From NCBI GenBank assembly GCA_030549495.1, contig JAUIRK010000567.1, positions 164,501-228,500 of the forward strand: a DNA stretch of 64,000 nt, read 5' to 3'. Positions 20,401 to 29,689 of the stretch are shown here, in pieces. The stretch's first letter is position 1, and each line of letters opens with the position of its first letter. Both the position numbers and the translations under genes were made by a program. The stretch is from Nectonema munidae (lineage: Eukaryota; Nematomorpha; Nectonematoida; Nectonematidae). The notes under the pieces are model-generated. The model was not told where the DNA came from. It did not search any database and saw nothing but the letters and a program-made list of their open reading frames with translations.

Positions 20401-21245
20401 CTATTATCAATACTGTAATAAAATATATAACTGCAGGTAAATTGTTTGTAGTCAATTCGAAAATTATTCTTATAAACCATAATATCCCAAGGAGGAGCAA
20501 CTTGGCTGGGATCTAAAAACTATAAAGCCATGTGTAGAATCCTAAATCCACACCCAGCAGCACATAATTTCTTCAGCCAGCAGCACCTATCCGATTTATG
20601 TAGGTTGGCCGAATTTACACTTTACACTCATTTATCGGTGCTGGCGTGAAATTGTAAAACTACTTTTTCTTTACTGAAAGTTTGCGCTATTAAGAAGATA
20701 GCCATTACAACAACAACAACATAATATCGTAAGGGAAAATCGATCAAATTTTTGGTATCAATCAAAAAATTCTATTAAATAAATTTTGGGCAATAAAATA
20801 TGCATTTTATTGAATGTTAAAGATGCAGGATTTAACTCACATGTTACAGTAGTTATGCGACGATTAATGGGAATTGTGGGAATCAATTTGGGCTTTATTC
20901 AAGTATGGGGATCAGAATCGTATCGGTAAAAATTGCTACGCTTTCTAAATCCTCGAAATAGGCCTAGGAGAAGTTGAATAAGAGTGACAGATGAACATTC
21001 TTTTAAACTTAGATATCACCAGTGCTATATTTGAAAACGTTGAAGATTATTATTAGCGGCTCGTTGATCGGAATATAATTAACATAATTTTTAATTAATA
21101 TTATTAATTAATATAATTTATTTATTTTTAAGATAAAAATCCGAGGAAGATACGACACAATCAGAATCGGAAAAAGCGTGGCGTCTACAAGGAATGTTGT
21201 AAAAAAAGTTGCACTCTAGAAGTTATTCGATCGTACTGTGGATAA
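17441..21245 (+). CDS. Insulin-like peptide precursor, two coding exons
   Basis: A secreted insulin-family hormone, predicted to act through an insulin-type receptor. Coding exon 1 is 17441-17690 and exon 2 is 21133-21245; joined they give 120 residues. Residues 1-19 (MLLAIIIFMIYHSFNAVTS) are a signal peptide. A Ser/Thr/Asn-rich segment with two possible N-glycosylation sites (NST at 36, NRS at 41) precedes the B chain, whose C58 and C70 are spaced by 11 residues as in insulin, within ICGEAIPKILHLVC. Exon 2 supplies RKIR and RKKR furin sites and a 21-residue A chain starting GVYKECC and ending SYCG; its cysteines stand at A6, A7, A11 and A20 exactly as in insulin, with Leu A13 and Tyr A19 also matching. 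The intron is phase 1 with GTAAAT and TTTTTAAG borders; insulin-family genes have a conserved phase-1 intron here. Which arthropod insulin subclass it belongs to is not settled. Confidence 0.95.
18287..18391 (-). other. Candidate minus-strand exon of unknown gene
   Basis: On the minus strand a 105-nt open segment lies exactly between a good acceptor (CTCTTTTCGCGACAG) and a donor (GAA|GTAATT). It reads as 35 codons, beginning DCNTAGILKLEF and ending MVDPKFFE, with higher GC than its flanks. I do not recognise the family. It lies within the intron of the opposite-strand insulin-like gene. It could equally be a conserved noncoding block. Confidence 0.35.
18924..19052 (+). mobile_element. piggyBac-type MITE, copy C (129 bp)
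   Basis: Same family as the pair at 5.4-5.6 kb, in the same orientation as copy A, with intact TTAA on both sides (18920-18923 and 19053-19056) and ends CCCATTAAGTCCC / GTACTCAATGGG. It sits in the insulin-like gene intron. High identity to copy A suggests recent spread. Confidence 0.9.
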
Positions 21246-21285
21246 TGGATGAATTGAAATCATAAATCTGATGACATCGACGAAA

Positions 21286-21395
21286 ATGATGATGGTGATG
21301 AAGAAGGTGAGGAGGATGAAGTTCATCATCATAATGATGGTGGTGATGGTGATGATGATGAGGATGATGATGACAACGATGATGATGACAAAATA
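21286..21395 (+). repeat. (GAT)n-type imperfect microsatellite in the 3' UTR
   Basis: A run of GAT/GAA/GGT triplets 40 bp after the insulin-like stop codon. It creates a His-rich open frame on the minus strand and an Asp-rich one on the plus strand; both are by-products of the repeat. Confidence 0.85.
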
Positions 21396-21443
21396 ATATA
21401 AAAGTATTTATTATACATATACAAAGTGTAATAGGGATCAGCA

Positions 21444-21449
21444 AATAAA
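21444..21449 (+). terminator. Poly(A) signal of the insulin-like gene
   Basis: AATAAA about 200 bp after the stop codon at 21243-21245, the first canonical signal downstream. Confidence 0.6.
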
Positions 21450-21636
21450 TATCCATTATATTATTTTATCATCATATAAAACTTATTCATTTCTCATTGG
21501 TGCAGTCAAAATTAATTCAAAAGATTTTGCATACACCAGAGTATGTGTTATTGCTACCATTTCTTCCCATATACTATATAATTATTCACTTTTGTCACTT
21601 ACACATATTGAAGTAAAATTTCAAAAAATTTTCTAT

Positions 21637-21642
21637 TTTATT
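21637..21642 (-). terminator. Poly(A) signal of the minus-strand gene
   Basis: AATAAA on the minus strand about 155 bp after the stop codon at 21798-21796. With the signal at 21444 it marks a tail-to-tail gene pair separated by under 200 bp. Confidence 0.6.
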
Positions 21643-21795
21643 CCAAATAAAATGTTACAAAACTTTCTTCAAATATTTATCTGGAGAGAGAGTGGGTGAG
21701 ATAGAAAAAGAGGAAACAAACTTCCAACTTTTAAAAAGTAAGATCAAATCTTTTGATGCTTGAAATCAAGATACTTCTTCGCCGGAGCTCAATTT

Positions 21796-22172
21796 TCATC
21801 TTTCCATAATTACTACTTTTTTCTCCATATTGTTTCTAAGTCTTGAAGAAGTGACTACTGATGATGAGAAAGGCGATGATGATGAATGATTTCTTAACTT
21901 TGAACCATTTGGGGAAGGTGTAGTTGGCGTGGAAAATTTTCCTTCATTCTTGTCCGAAGTGTACAAAAGTTTTTTGCGTTTGCTGTGAATGTCCTCAACT
22001 TCAAGAACTTCTGAAGATGCGCCATACGCCTTTACAATGAACTCCGCTACACATCCCTAAAAATAAACATTTAGGTCGGCATGTAATTCCAATACGTACA
22101 GCATTTTCAGTTTGCAAGCACCTTTTGCCAGTTGTTCCCCTTAAATCCTACATTATCTTCTAAGCATCGCCT
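21796..22172 (-). CDS. Unidentified host gene, last two exons
   Basis: The terminal exon is 22056-21796. It follows an acceptor TTTATTTTTAG and reads 86 codons to a TGA: first GCVAEFIVKAYGASSEVLEV and HSKRKKLLYTS, then a Ser/Thr/Pro-rich tail ending KKVVIMER. A short upstream exon at 22172-22122 reads RRCLEDNVGFKGNNWQK and ends AAAAG|GTGCTT; both borders are phase 0 and the intron is 64 bp. Its own acceptor (CACTAG) has a poor pyrimidine tract, so this exon is less certain. I do not recognise the family. The basic block and Ser-rich tail suggest a nuclear or cytosolic protein, but that is only a guess. The 5' part of the gene must lie at higher coordinates. Confidence 0.6.
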
Positions 22173-23780
22173 CTAGTGTTTTTCGATTTTGTCTCTTTTA
22201 TTTTCATGGGAATTTAGTGGAAAAATTAATATTTCCCAGTTTTCTGGGAATCCATTATTTTAGAAATTTTGAGATTGAGGAATAAAAAAGTAGTTTTCAA
22301 TTAAAAAAAAATACGAACACAAAGTTTCTAAATAAATCGAACTATAATGGTGGAGTGAAATTTGAAAGAAATTCTGAGAACTTATCAGAGAAAACAAGCA
22401 TTTTGGTTTGCGGCAAAATGTGAGTAAAGCAAATTCTTAAAAATATGCATACATTTCTTGATCGAAAGATAAGATTTAATACACTATGAAAATTTCTTTA
22501 GTTATATACTTATTTCTTTATAGATGATAAAGAATAACATATGTATAGATGATCTTTTGCGTGTTTTGGGGTTGGTAATATATTTGCTATATATAGTTAA
22601 TTTTTAATACTCTGTAAATTAAGTTTTTTAAAGAAATAAATAAAATGGATTTTGAAAGATTGGAACTTTTCTGAAGAAAGTAAAAGTGAAGAATTCTTAG
22701 ATTCGTGTTGCTTTAGCGATAGAAATCAAATATATCAAATAAAAATACATTTTAATTTTCAAATAATCCAATGAAAAATTGATAAATCAAAGGAAGGAAA
22801 TCTATTCTCGGAAGCAAAAAGTGTGAAAAATAGTGAGAGATAAAGGGAAGCAGGGAAGGAACAATAATTACCATTCGATCAATTTTGTTCAAGAAGGGAC
22901 TTGATGTTTTTCTCACTTATAAAAATTTTATTTTATTTAAAAAATTACGCCATTTTTTTTTATATTTTAAAAAATTAATTTTTTTGAGAAAATTAAATGA
23001 ATTTCTAATAAATGTTGACTACGCCCAAAATTGATAAACTAAATAACTAAAGATATTATTAACAAAGTGCTGTAAACCACAAATATTTAATAAGTTTTTC
23101 GTCTTATGGCAATAGTCTCGCTAAAACAGTTAATATAAGATTAAGCAAATTCTTATATATTCTAGGATTTCCTGAGAATAAAGAGAAAGGTGCTAACAAC
23201 TTTCAATGATGAACTCTTTTTAAGTGTTCAAAGTTTTTATCTTTCCACAACCGTCTATCACAAAGAAATGAAATAAATTTACAATAAGCATTAAAAATAT
23301 AATAATCAATATTAAATTAAATAATCATATCATGTAATATATAACAACTATATTAAAATGTACTAGTTGAACAACTTAATCCTTCTGCAAAAAAAAATTG
23401 TGTTTTCTTTTTGCAAACATGAATCAGGATTAAAATGCTATATATATAGAGAGAGATTTCATTATTTTCCTTCAAAATTTTTACAGGTATTTAATATAAT
23501 AAAATTATACTATAATCCAATCTACACAATGAACTAGAAAGCAAATTCTTGCCTATGAACAGAGCTTTATCTCTAATTATAAGCGGAATATGTTCATTGA
23601 TTCTATTACATAGTGGTTGACAAGTTTTCCTACATACGATGAACCATATCCATATTTAAACAAGTAAATTAAAGGACTTTTATTAAAAGTAGGAACAAAC
23701 TTATTTAAACCCGAGACCTTGTGGCATCGAAGACAAATAGATAATCAGCCTATCATATTCGAAAGAGACAAAAATATTTT
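22173..23780. other. AT-rich stretch, probably intronic to the minus-strand gene
   Basis: No coding block or repeat is recognised. It lies between the two terminal exons and the candidate exon at 24.1-23.8 kb of the same strand, so it may be an intron. Confidence 0.3.
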
Positions 23781-23834
23781 TAAATTGTCTCAAAATAACT
23801 TTTCCCAAAAAAAGGGAATTTGGGTTTCCTTTTC

Positions 23835-24190
23835 GCGGCATCGAAATTCGTTGTCGCTGTTAAAATTAAGTTTGATGCCAAATTTTGGGGATCGTGGAAT
23901 GCAGCGTAAAGTGAGGACAAGTTAGATGAGTGTACTTGATAAACCCATATGTAGTCGAGACGGATGTAGTCAAAGGTTTCGCCTCTGAAGCACTTGTTGT
24001 TCGAATGTTCGCGAAGCATTTCGATGTAGTAAGGATCTTTGTCTATTATTTTGCAGCGTTGAAAGGCATACACGTCCAACTTGCCGCAAAGAATCTTTGA
24101 GTGGTAGAGGCTCTGGCATGTCACTTCGAAAAATAGCAAAATAAATCATTGTACCTCTGTTAAATTCTAGTGTCATCAATTCGCGACTCA
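23835..24190 (-). CDS. Candidate minus-strand coding block of unknown gene
   Basis: A GC-richer block is open on the minus strand for more than 100 codons, with CQSLYHSKILCGKLDVYAFQ, KIIDKDPYYIEML, CFRGETFDYIRLDYIWVYQ and LYAAFHDPQN. Codon composition resembles the other host exons here. A possible upstream piece (MSRELMTLEFNR) ends AACAGAG|GTACAATG and joins in phase across only 31 nt, too short for a normal intron, so the left part is doubtful. A donor at TATCAA|GTACAC is possible. It may be an upstream exon of the gene ending at 21796. No family was recognised. Confidence 0.4.
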
Positions 24191-24199
24191 TTCGAGTCA

Positions 24200-27100
24200 C
24201 TTGGTAGACCAGTGATTCTTAACCGTTTATTTGAAATCGTTCGACTTTTTTATCTTGTTTCAGTTTTGAATTTTTTGTATATTGCAAGCTTTTGATTAAG
24301 ATAAAATCAATAAAATCAAAATTTATGTACAATATAGATATGAAATAGTATTGATTGAAGTTAATGAAGGTTGTCAAATCATTAGCATTATAAGTTGGAC
24401 GTCACGAGCAATGCGTAAAATACATCGTGCTAGACATTTCTCATCCTACTCATAAGTACCTTTTTTGGTTATTTTTAATGGCAATACTCTTTCTCCAAGA
24501 TAAAAACTCAATCTTATCTCTCAAATTTTTAACCGCCTACATACTAGAAAAAGTAGATGACATTGAATAATTTGAAATAAAAGTAGCTCAATTCTTGGGG
24601 GATCATAATTTTAAAGACAAATAGTCTTTATTCAAAAAAGTTAGTTAGCGATAATAAAAAATGACTAATTTATTTATTTAAATAGGTTAAAAATAAAATT
24701 TATCAAGATGAAATTTACAAGCATCCATTTTTCTCGAACTTCTGGATTAAGACGTTTTCTCTTGCGGAAGAAATACATTACGCCCAACTTTTTAGTTAAA
24801 CACAGAATATAATTTTGTTATTAGTTAAAAGCAAAACACATATACTTACTCCAAAATTTTCTAAGAAAATTGGAAAAAAAATTTTTAAATACTCGCGTAC
24901 TTTTTCAACTCTAGTAAAAATTGTTGTGAAGCTTTGAATGAGCCCAGGTGTACCCTCCAAAAGAATACACTGAGGTAGTAAACATTTTTATTTGGAGAGT
25001 CGCGATGGGGTACTGAAGAATTTGTATAAGTTTATCAGGATCCATCGTCTCAATTAAAGTAAACAAATATTGTTTATTTATACCAACCAACTTATTTGTA
25101 TCAGGAAAGAAAAAAATGAAAAAAAACATAAAAAAATTAAAATATATTTTTATAAAAAAAAATAAGTTTCGTGATAAATTAGATAACAAAATTTAAATTT
25201 TGATTAGATTTAGATTTAAATTTTGATTAATTTAAAGAAGCGGCTTTTTTAAGTTTTTGCCGATACTGATGTTGATTTACGATTCTACGGAATCTCCGAT
25301 CTACGGATGCCGATTCGGTACATCTCTATTTAAAACGAAGAAATTGTCAGAATCAATTAAAATTGAGGATGAGATGAAATGGGTTAATCAAATTTGTTGA
25401 ATGAATAGACAAATCTTATTATTGAATAAAAAATTACAGAAAGCAAAAACCGAGGAATAAAATTCTCTGCTGCCGTTCCACACAAGAAAAGAAGCATTGC
25501 CTGTTTTAAATTTGTGCAGAAAAATAAAGATGAAATACGACTTGAAGTTCAAAACTGTAAAAATTCTGCCTCCATTCCAGCAAATGGAAGAAGGTTGGAA
25601 TTTAAAATTTTCCCATTTGAAAAAATGATATCAATGGAGGAGGAAAAATTAGCATTTTTCCTTTAGCATTTAGTTCCCAAAAATGCAGTTGAAAGTCTGC
25701 TATTCAAACGTATTCTTCCAAGCTTTATTCCATTGATCCCGATGCGAGAAAACTGTCCTCACTTGCGTTGTTTTAGGTTAATTAACTTTGCCAATTTTGT
25801 TTCACATGATCCGTAAAAAAAGTACACATAATTTGATCTTTCAATGAAGTGATATATTCATTTCGGAAAAAGCAGTCAAGTCCTTTTTATATTCAATTAG
25901 AGTACTTAAAAAGCAAAAATACGCTCAAAATATCCCACATTTTAAACTTATTATAAATATTCAAAAATATTCAAAAATTTTAAACTTATTATAAATATTC
26001 AAAAAGTACTTGAATTTTTATCTTTCCTCATATGTCTCTTTATCATAATTGATTGAACATGAAGTTTTTTGCGATTACATTTGGAGAGACTGAAAAGTAT
26101 TCCAACATACTTTTATTTTTCAAGTATAAAGAGACTTAACTTTTTAATTCTTCGCAAGAAGAATAATGAAATATATATTTAATAAAAAATTAATTTAGTT
26201 TGGAAAGTAGAAACTATTCATTATTCAAAATTTAGGCATCCCATTTTATATTTATACAATATTTGTTCTAATGGAATTTGTGATATGCCAAAAATTTCAT
26301 TCACCATCTCAATAAAAGAGACAAAATTGATGTAATTTTTAATAAAACTCATATTTCATGTAGACATAATATCGTTTTCATTCCAAAATTAACTGAACTA
26401 ATTACAGTATTTTAACTTGAATACTTGGTGGAGGTATGAGTTGAGTAACGGTGATAAAGGGCGCCTTGATTTTTGGCGCTAAAGTTGAGAGGGATTGCGA
26501 AATTTTTTTTACCTCTTTTTTCGTGAACAGACAAAATGGTGATTCACAATACATCTTTCTTTTTCGACACCAAGAAAGATGGTAGCGTATAATAATAGTA
26601 TAATGCTATTAAATAACCATTTTATCTTGGAAGAGATTTATGTTTATTGTTAGTTATGATAGGCTTATATAGTAAGTAAGTTGATTGCTTAGTTAGCTCT
26701 ATGATTCAGCATAATTGTTGTCGTTGGCATTATGTCCTTTCAAACTGATTATGCCTGTCGAATTTTGTCCTAAGACATTGACCATCGGATTTTTGTTCGT
26801 CAACCCTGTTTTTTATTTCATTCTCTAAGTATATAACCATTATATCAACAACAATCCCTCTACGTATAGTTATTAAACTTTCTCCATATAGTTTCCTGGA
26901 GTAAGAATAGCGCGATTTTGTTTATTAAGGCATCTCGTATTGCTTATACTAAGAATATAAAGGAAATAAAAAGAAAATATGGAAAAAATTGTTGATATCA
27001 TTGACGATGGCAATCAAACTGTTTAACTTTGCTAGGATGGGCCTTCTACCCAAAAAAAAGAAAGCAAATTTACCTTTGGAAAAGTGCTCTATGTTATGAG

Positions 27101-27250
27101 AAACGAAGATAAGAAATATTAACCATGATAAAATTAGAAATATTAAAGAAATAGAAAGAGACGCATTGATAAACGAGGTCATAAGCAGAAAGAGTAGAGT
27201 TGTTATAAGCTACACTTGTTACTTTAATTTTAGGTGAGGCTGTAGATAAA
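24200..27250. other. Mostly featureless stretch with minor repeats
   Basis: Very AT-rich. At 25180-24911 the minus strand is open for 92 codons with a fairly protein-like end (METMDPDKLIQILQ-type) but no known motif. GATTC-type words cluster at 25255-25325, like hAT subterminal repeats. A unit TTTTAAACTTATTATAAATA is directly duplicated at 25940-26005. No host gene is supported. Confidence 0.3.
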
Positions 27251-27254
27251 TACA

Positions 27255-27300
27255 GGGGCGGAGCTAGAAATTGCCATTGGAAAGGGCTTACTAAACTAGA
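27255..27300 (+). repeat. hAT-like MITE end (fragment)
   Basis: CAGGGGCGGAGCTAGAAATT matches the ends of the complete element at 29424-29681 (CAGTAGCGGATCCAGA). No matching right end or target duplication was found, so only the end is called. Confidence 0.4.
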
Positions 27301-28754
27301 ACTCAAATTTGAAGCATATAAATTTAAGCTTTATGAATAATTTTTAAGCTATTTTTATCTTATTAGGGGTAATAGTTTAATAAAAAGCGAAAATTGATTT
27401 TTTTTTTTTATCATAAAACTTAGAGTATTACAATAGTATATCAAAAAAAGTATAAGTTTATTATAAGAAAGTAACTGAGTAATTTGAACTAAGAGGATTA
27501 AAGAGCCTCTAAAATTAGGTTTTAGGCTTCAGAGTAAGAAAAAACGCACTGCTTTCAATGTAAATAATCATTTTCATGTTAAAAACATATTTTAGCGGTA
27601 AAACAGTCGAAACCGTTTGGAACAGGAATTGATTTAAATCTGGAATGTTATAATTGGGAGCAAAATGAAATTTCGTTATCCTCAATGAAATCAAACGAAA
27701 AAATAGAATTTGAGAGGGATGAAGAGTTAGAAAGAGAGAGTTACTTTTGGTAAAGAGGCAAGTGATCCATAGGACAATGAGTTTCGCGAACAAAAGAATA
27801 TTTTCTGTAAAAAGGCAAAAAATTTTATGTTAAAAAAAGAATAAATGATATGATAGATAAGGCGCCATTGTTATGGATGGATACATCGTCCATCCCCCAC
27901 GTAACGCATGAAAAATAAAATGTTCCTCTCTACTACACCTCTCTTTTTCAAAGAATTTAAAAAAATCAATACAATGAAATTAATTGATCTCTTCATTGAA
28001 GTCATTGCCAGTTTACTACTGGCACAGTATAATCTGAATATGAAGAAAAAATTTACCTGCAAATGAGATGTGACATACATTCTTTATTTATAAGGAACGT
28101 AAAAAATCCAGGAATAAAGGTTTCTTAGGAAAAACAAAATTGAGGACAGAAAGTATTTTAAATTTTATGGATTTCGTCATTATGCGTGGAAAAGCCTAGC
28201 TTACTTTTGAACAAATTATGAAAATTATTTCAATTAATAAACGCGCGCAAAATCTAGCTTTAAGAACAGAAAATTTTGAAACTAAAAAAAATAGTTTTTT
28301 GAGATATAAATAAAACAAATTCTTAAACTAAGGCAAATAATGGCAAAAAAACTTGCAGAGAAAGTAATCCTAGATTTCACACTTGTTTAAAAGAAAATAA
28401 TTGAAATGAAGAAGGCTAATTATAAGTGATATTTATGCTTAAACATTAATCATTACAGTGCAAAAACTTATCAAAAGTAGAGAACATTTTAACATTTTTG
28501 TAGAGCGCAGTACTATTGTGATCTGTTAAAAGCAATGGAAAATTGGAAAAACTTTTGTAAAATGTTTCTTGGAAGTGAGCACTAGTTCCTTATATAAAAG
28601 TAAGTGATGTATTAACCAACATTTTTTAAAATCGTGAACCATAACGCTATGGAACAATCTAAGTAGTGTTTTTACCTGGCGGGTATGAATTTTGAAGAGC
28701 ATTTAAAGTTCTAAAAAAAGTGAGAACTAAATAATACAGGTGATGGGTAGGTAC
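27301..28754. other. AT-rich noncoding stretch
   Basis: Minus-strand frames of 69-92 codons here are rich in Phe, Leu, Ile and Ser as expected from A/T-rich DNA and show no motif. No element recognised. Confidence 0.35.
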
Positions 28755-28886
28755 AGAGGAGTGTTTTAATCGAGAAGGCACAATTGCGCCGTTTGTATCG
28801 AACTATGAGGAAAGTAGGCTTGATGCGGGATCGAACCCAAGACCTTGAATTATCGAAACCCAGTATCTAACTAACCGTACTCATGC
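28755..28886 (-). mobile_element. tRNA-derived SINE, copy 2
   Basis: The clearest copy of the family. On the minus strand it has an A-box-like GTACGGTTAGTTAGAT and a perfect B box GGGTTCGATCCC, the internal RNA polymerase III promoter of tRNA genes, followed by the body TTTCCTCATAGTTCGATACA, GCGCAATTGTGCCTTCTCGA and AAAACACTCC. The spacing between boxes is tRNA-like. It would be moved by a partner LINE's reverse transcriptase. Family membership is seen directly by comparison with 11072-11209, 60833-60970 and 63045-63122. Confidence 0.8.
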
Positions 28887-29415
28887 CCATTGAATATAAG
28901 TATATCGCAAAAAAAGGGAACTCGTCTCATTCATTTGTTTCAACTAAGTAAAAGTAAGAAGCAACTGATTAAATAACAACGTCATACTTCTTTGATAAAT
29001 AATATTTTATGCCTGTATTCGGATAAAATGTAGTTTGTGACCTTAAAAGAAATCTGACAAACAAAAAAGGCTTTTTATTCAAACTACTTTTGTAAGCAAA
29101 AAGTTTTTTTTTATGTTGAGAAATTGACAGACATGTAAATACGCCACTGATTTTATCTTCTTTTTGATAAATTTGAGCTGAGGTTCTAACCGATTAACTT
29201 TTTGATGTAGAGAGCTGGGGCTGTCCCAGTTCGATTCAAGTTTATGGAACATCCATAATCACACTTATGGAAAGCATTCTTTGGTGAATAAAATAGAGGA
29301 GAAAATTTTTTTAAAATTGATAACGAGAGAGTTTCTATTTAAAAATGTAATAAAGGCCTAGGGATGTCGGGAGAAAGTGGGAGGGGCGCTTTGACGATTT
29401 AGAGAGTGAGATGTA
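28887..29415. other. Noncoding stretch
   Basis: AT-rich. No gene or element recognised. Confidence 0.35.
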
Positions 29416-29423
29416 GTAGGAAC

Positions 29424-29681
29424 CAGTAGCGGATCCAGAGGGGGGGGGGCTCATGGGCCTAGACCCCCTATGAAAAATGGCTTCGAAAATTACCCTTACT
29501 AATTTTGCTTTTTCATCAAACAATACTTGTTGGTAGTTGATTACATTTATATCAATGATATGACAAGTCGAATTCTAAAAGACATAATACAGCTGTCGTA
29601 ACTCTGAAGACTTTTAGCAAAATTGCAAAAAATTTAAAAAGATTTCGTCCCCCCTATAAGAAATTTCTGGTTCCGCCACTG
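29424..29681. mobile_element. Non-autonomous hAT element (258 bp) with perfect target duplication
   Basis: The ends CAGTAGCGGATCCAGA and TCTGGTTCCGCCACTG are inverted repeats (about 14 of 16 match), and the element is bracketed by a perfect 8-bp duplication, GTAGGAAC, at 29416-29423 and 29682-29689. Eight-bp duplications and CAG..CTG ends define hAT elements. The interior has a G-run at the left and a C-run near the right end and no coding capacity. The perfect duplication suggests a recent insertion. Related ends occur at 9156, 27255, 39817 and 49625. Confidence 0.92.
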
Positions 29682-29689
29682 GTAGGAAC

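Larger units (their letters stand above)
17691..21132 (+). other. Phase-1 intron of the insulin-like gene
   Basis: 3,442 bp from AG|GTAAAT to TTTTTAAG|AT. The first base of an Asp codon ends exon 1 and its last two bases begin exon 2. The intron holds a TTAA MITE (18924-19052), a candidate minus-strand exon (18285-18391) and, near 20520-20720, a higher-complexity block ending in ACAACAACAAC that looks like a retroelement 3' tail of unknown family. Confidence 0.9.

Noticed and set aside
21223-21456. Histidine-rich minus-strand open frame
   Set aside because: It is produced by the (GAT)n repeat in the insulin-like 3' UTR.
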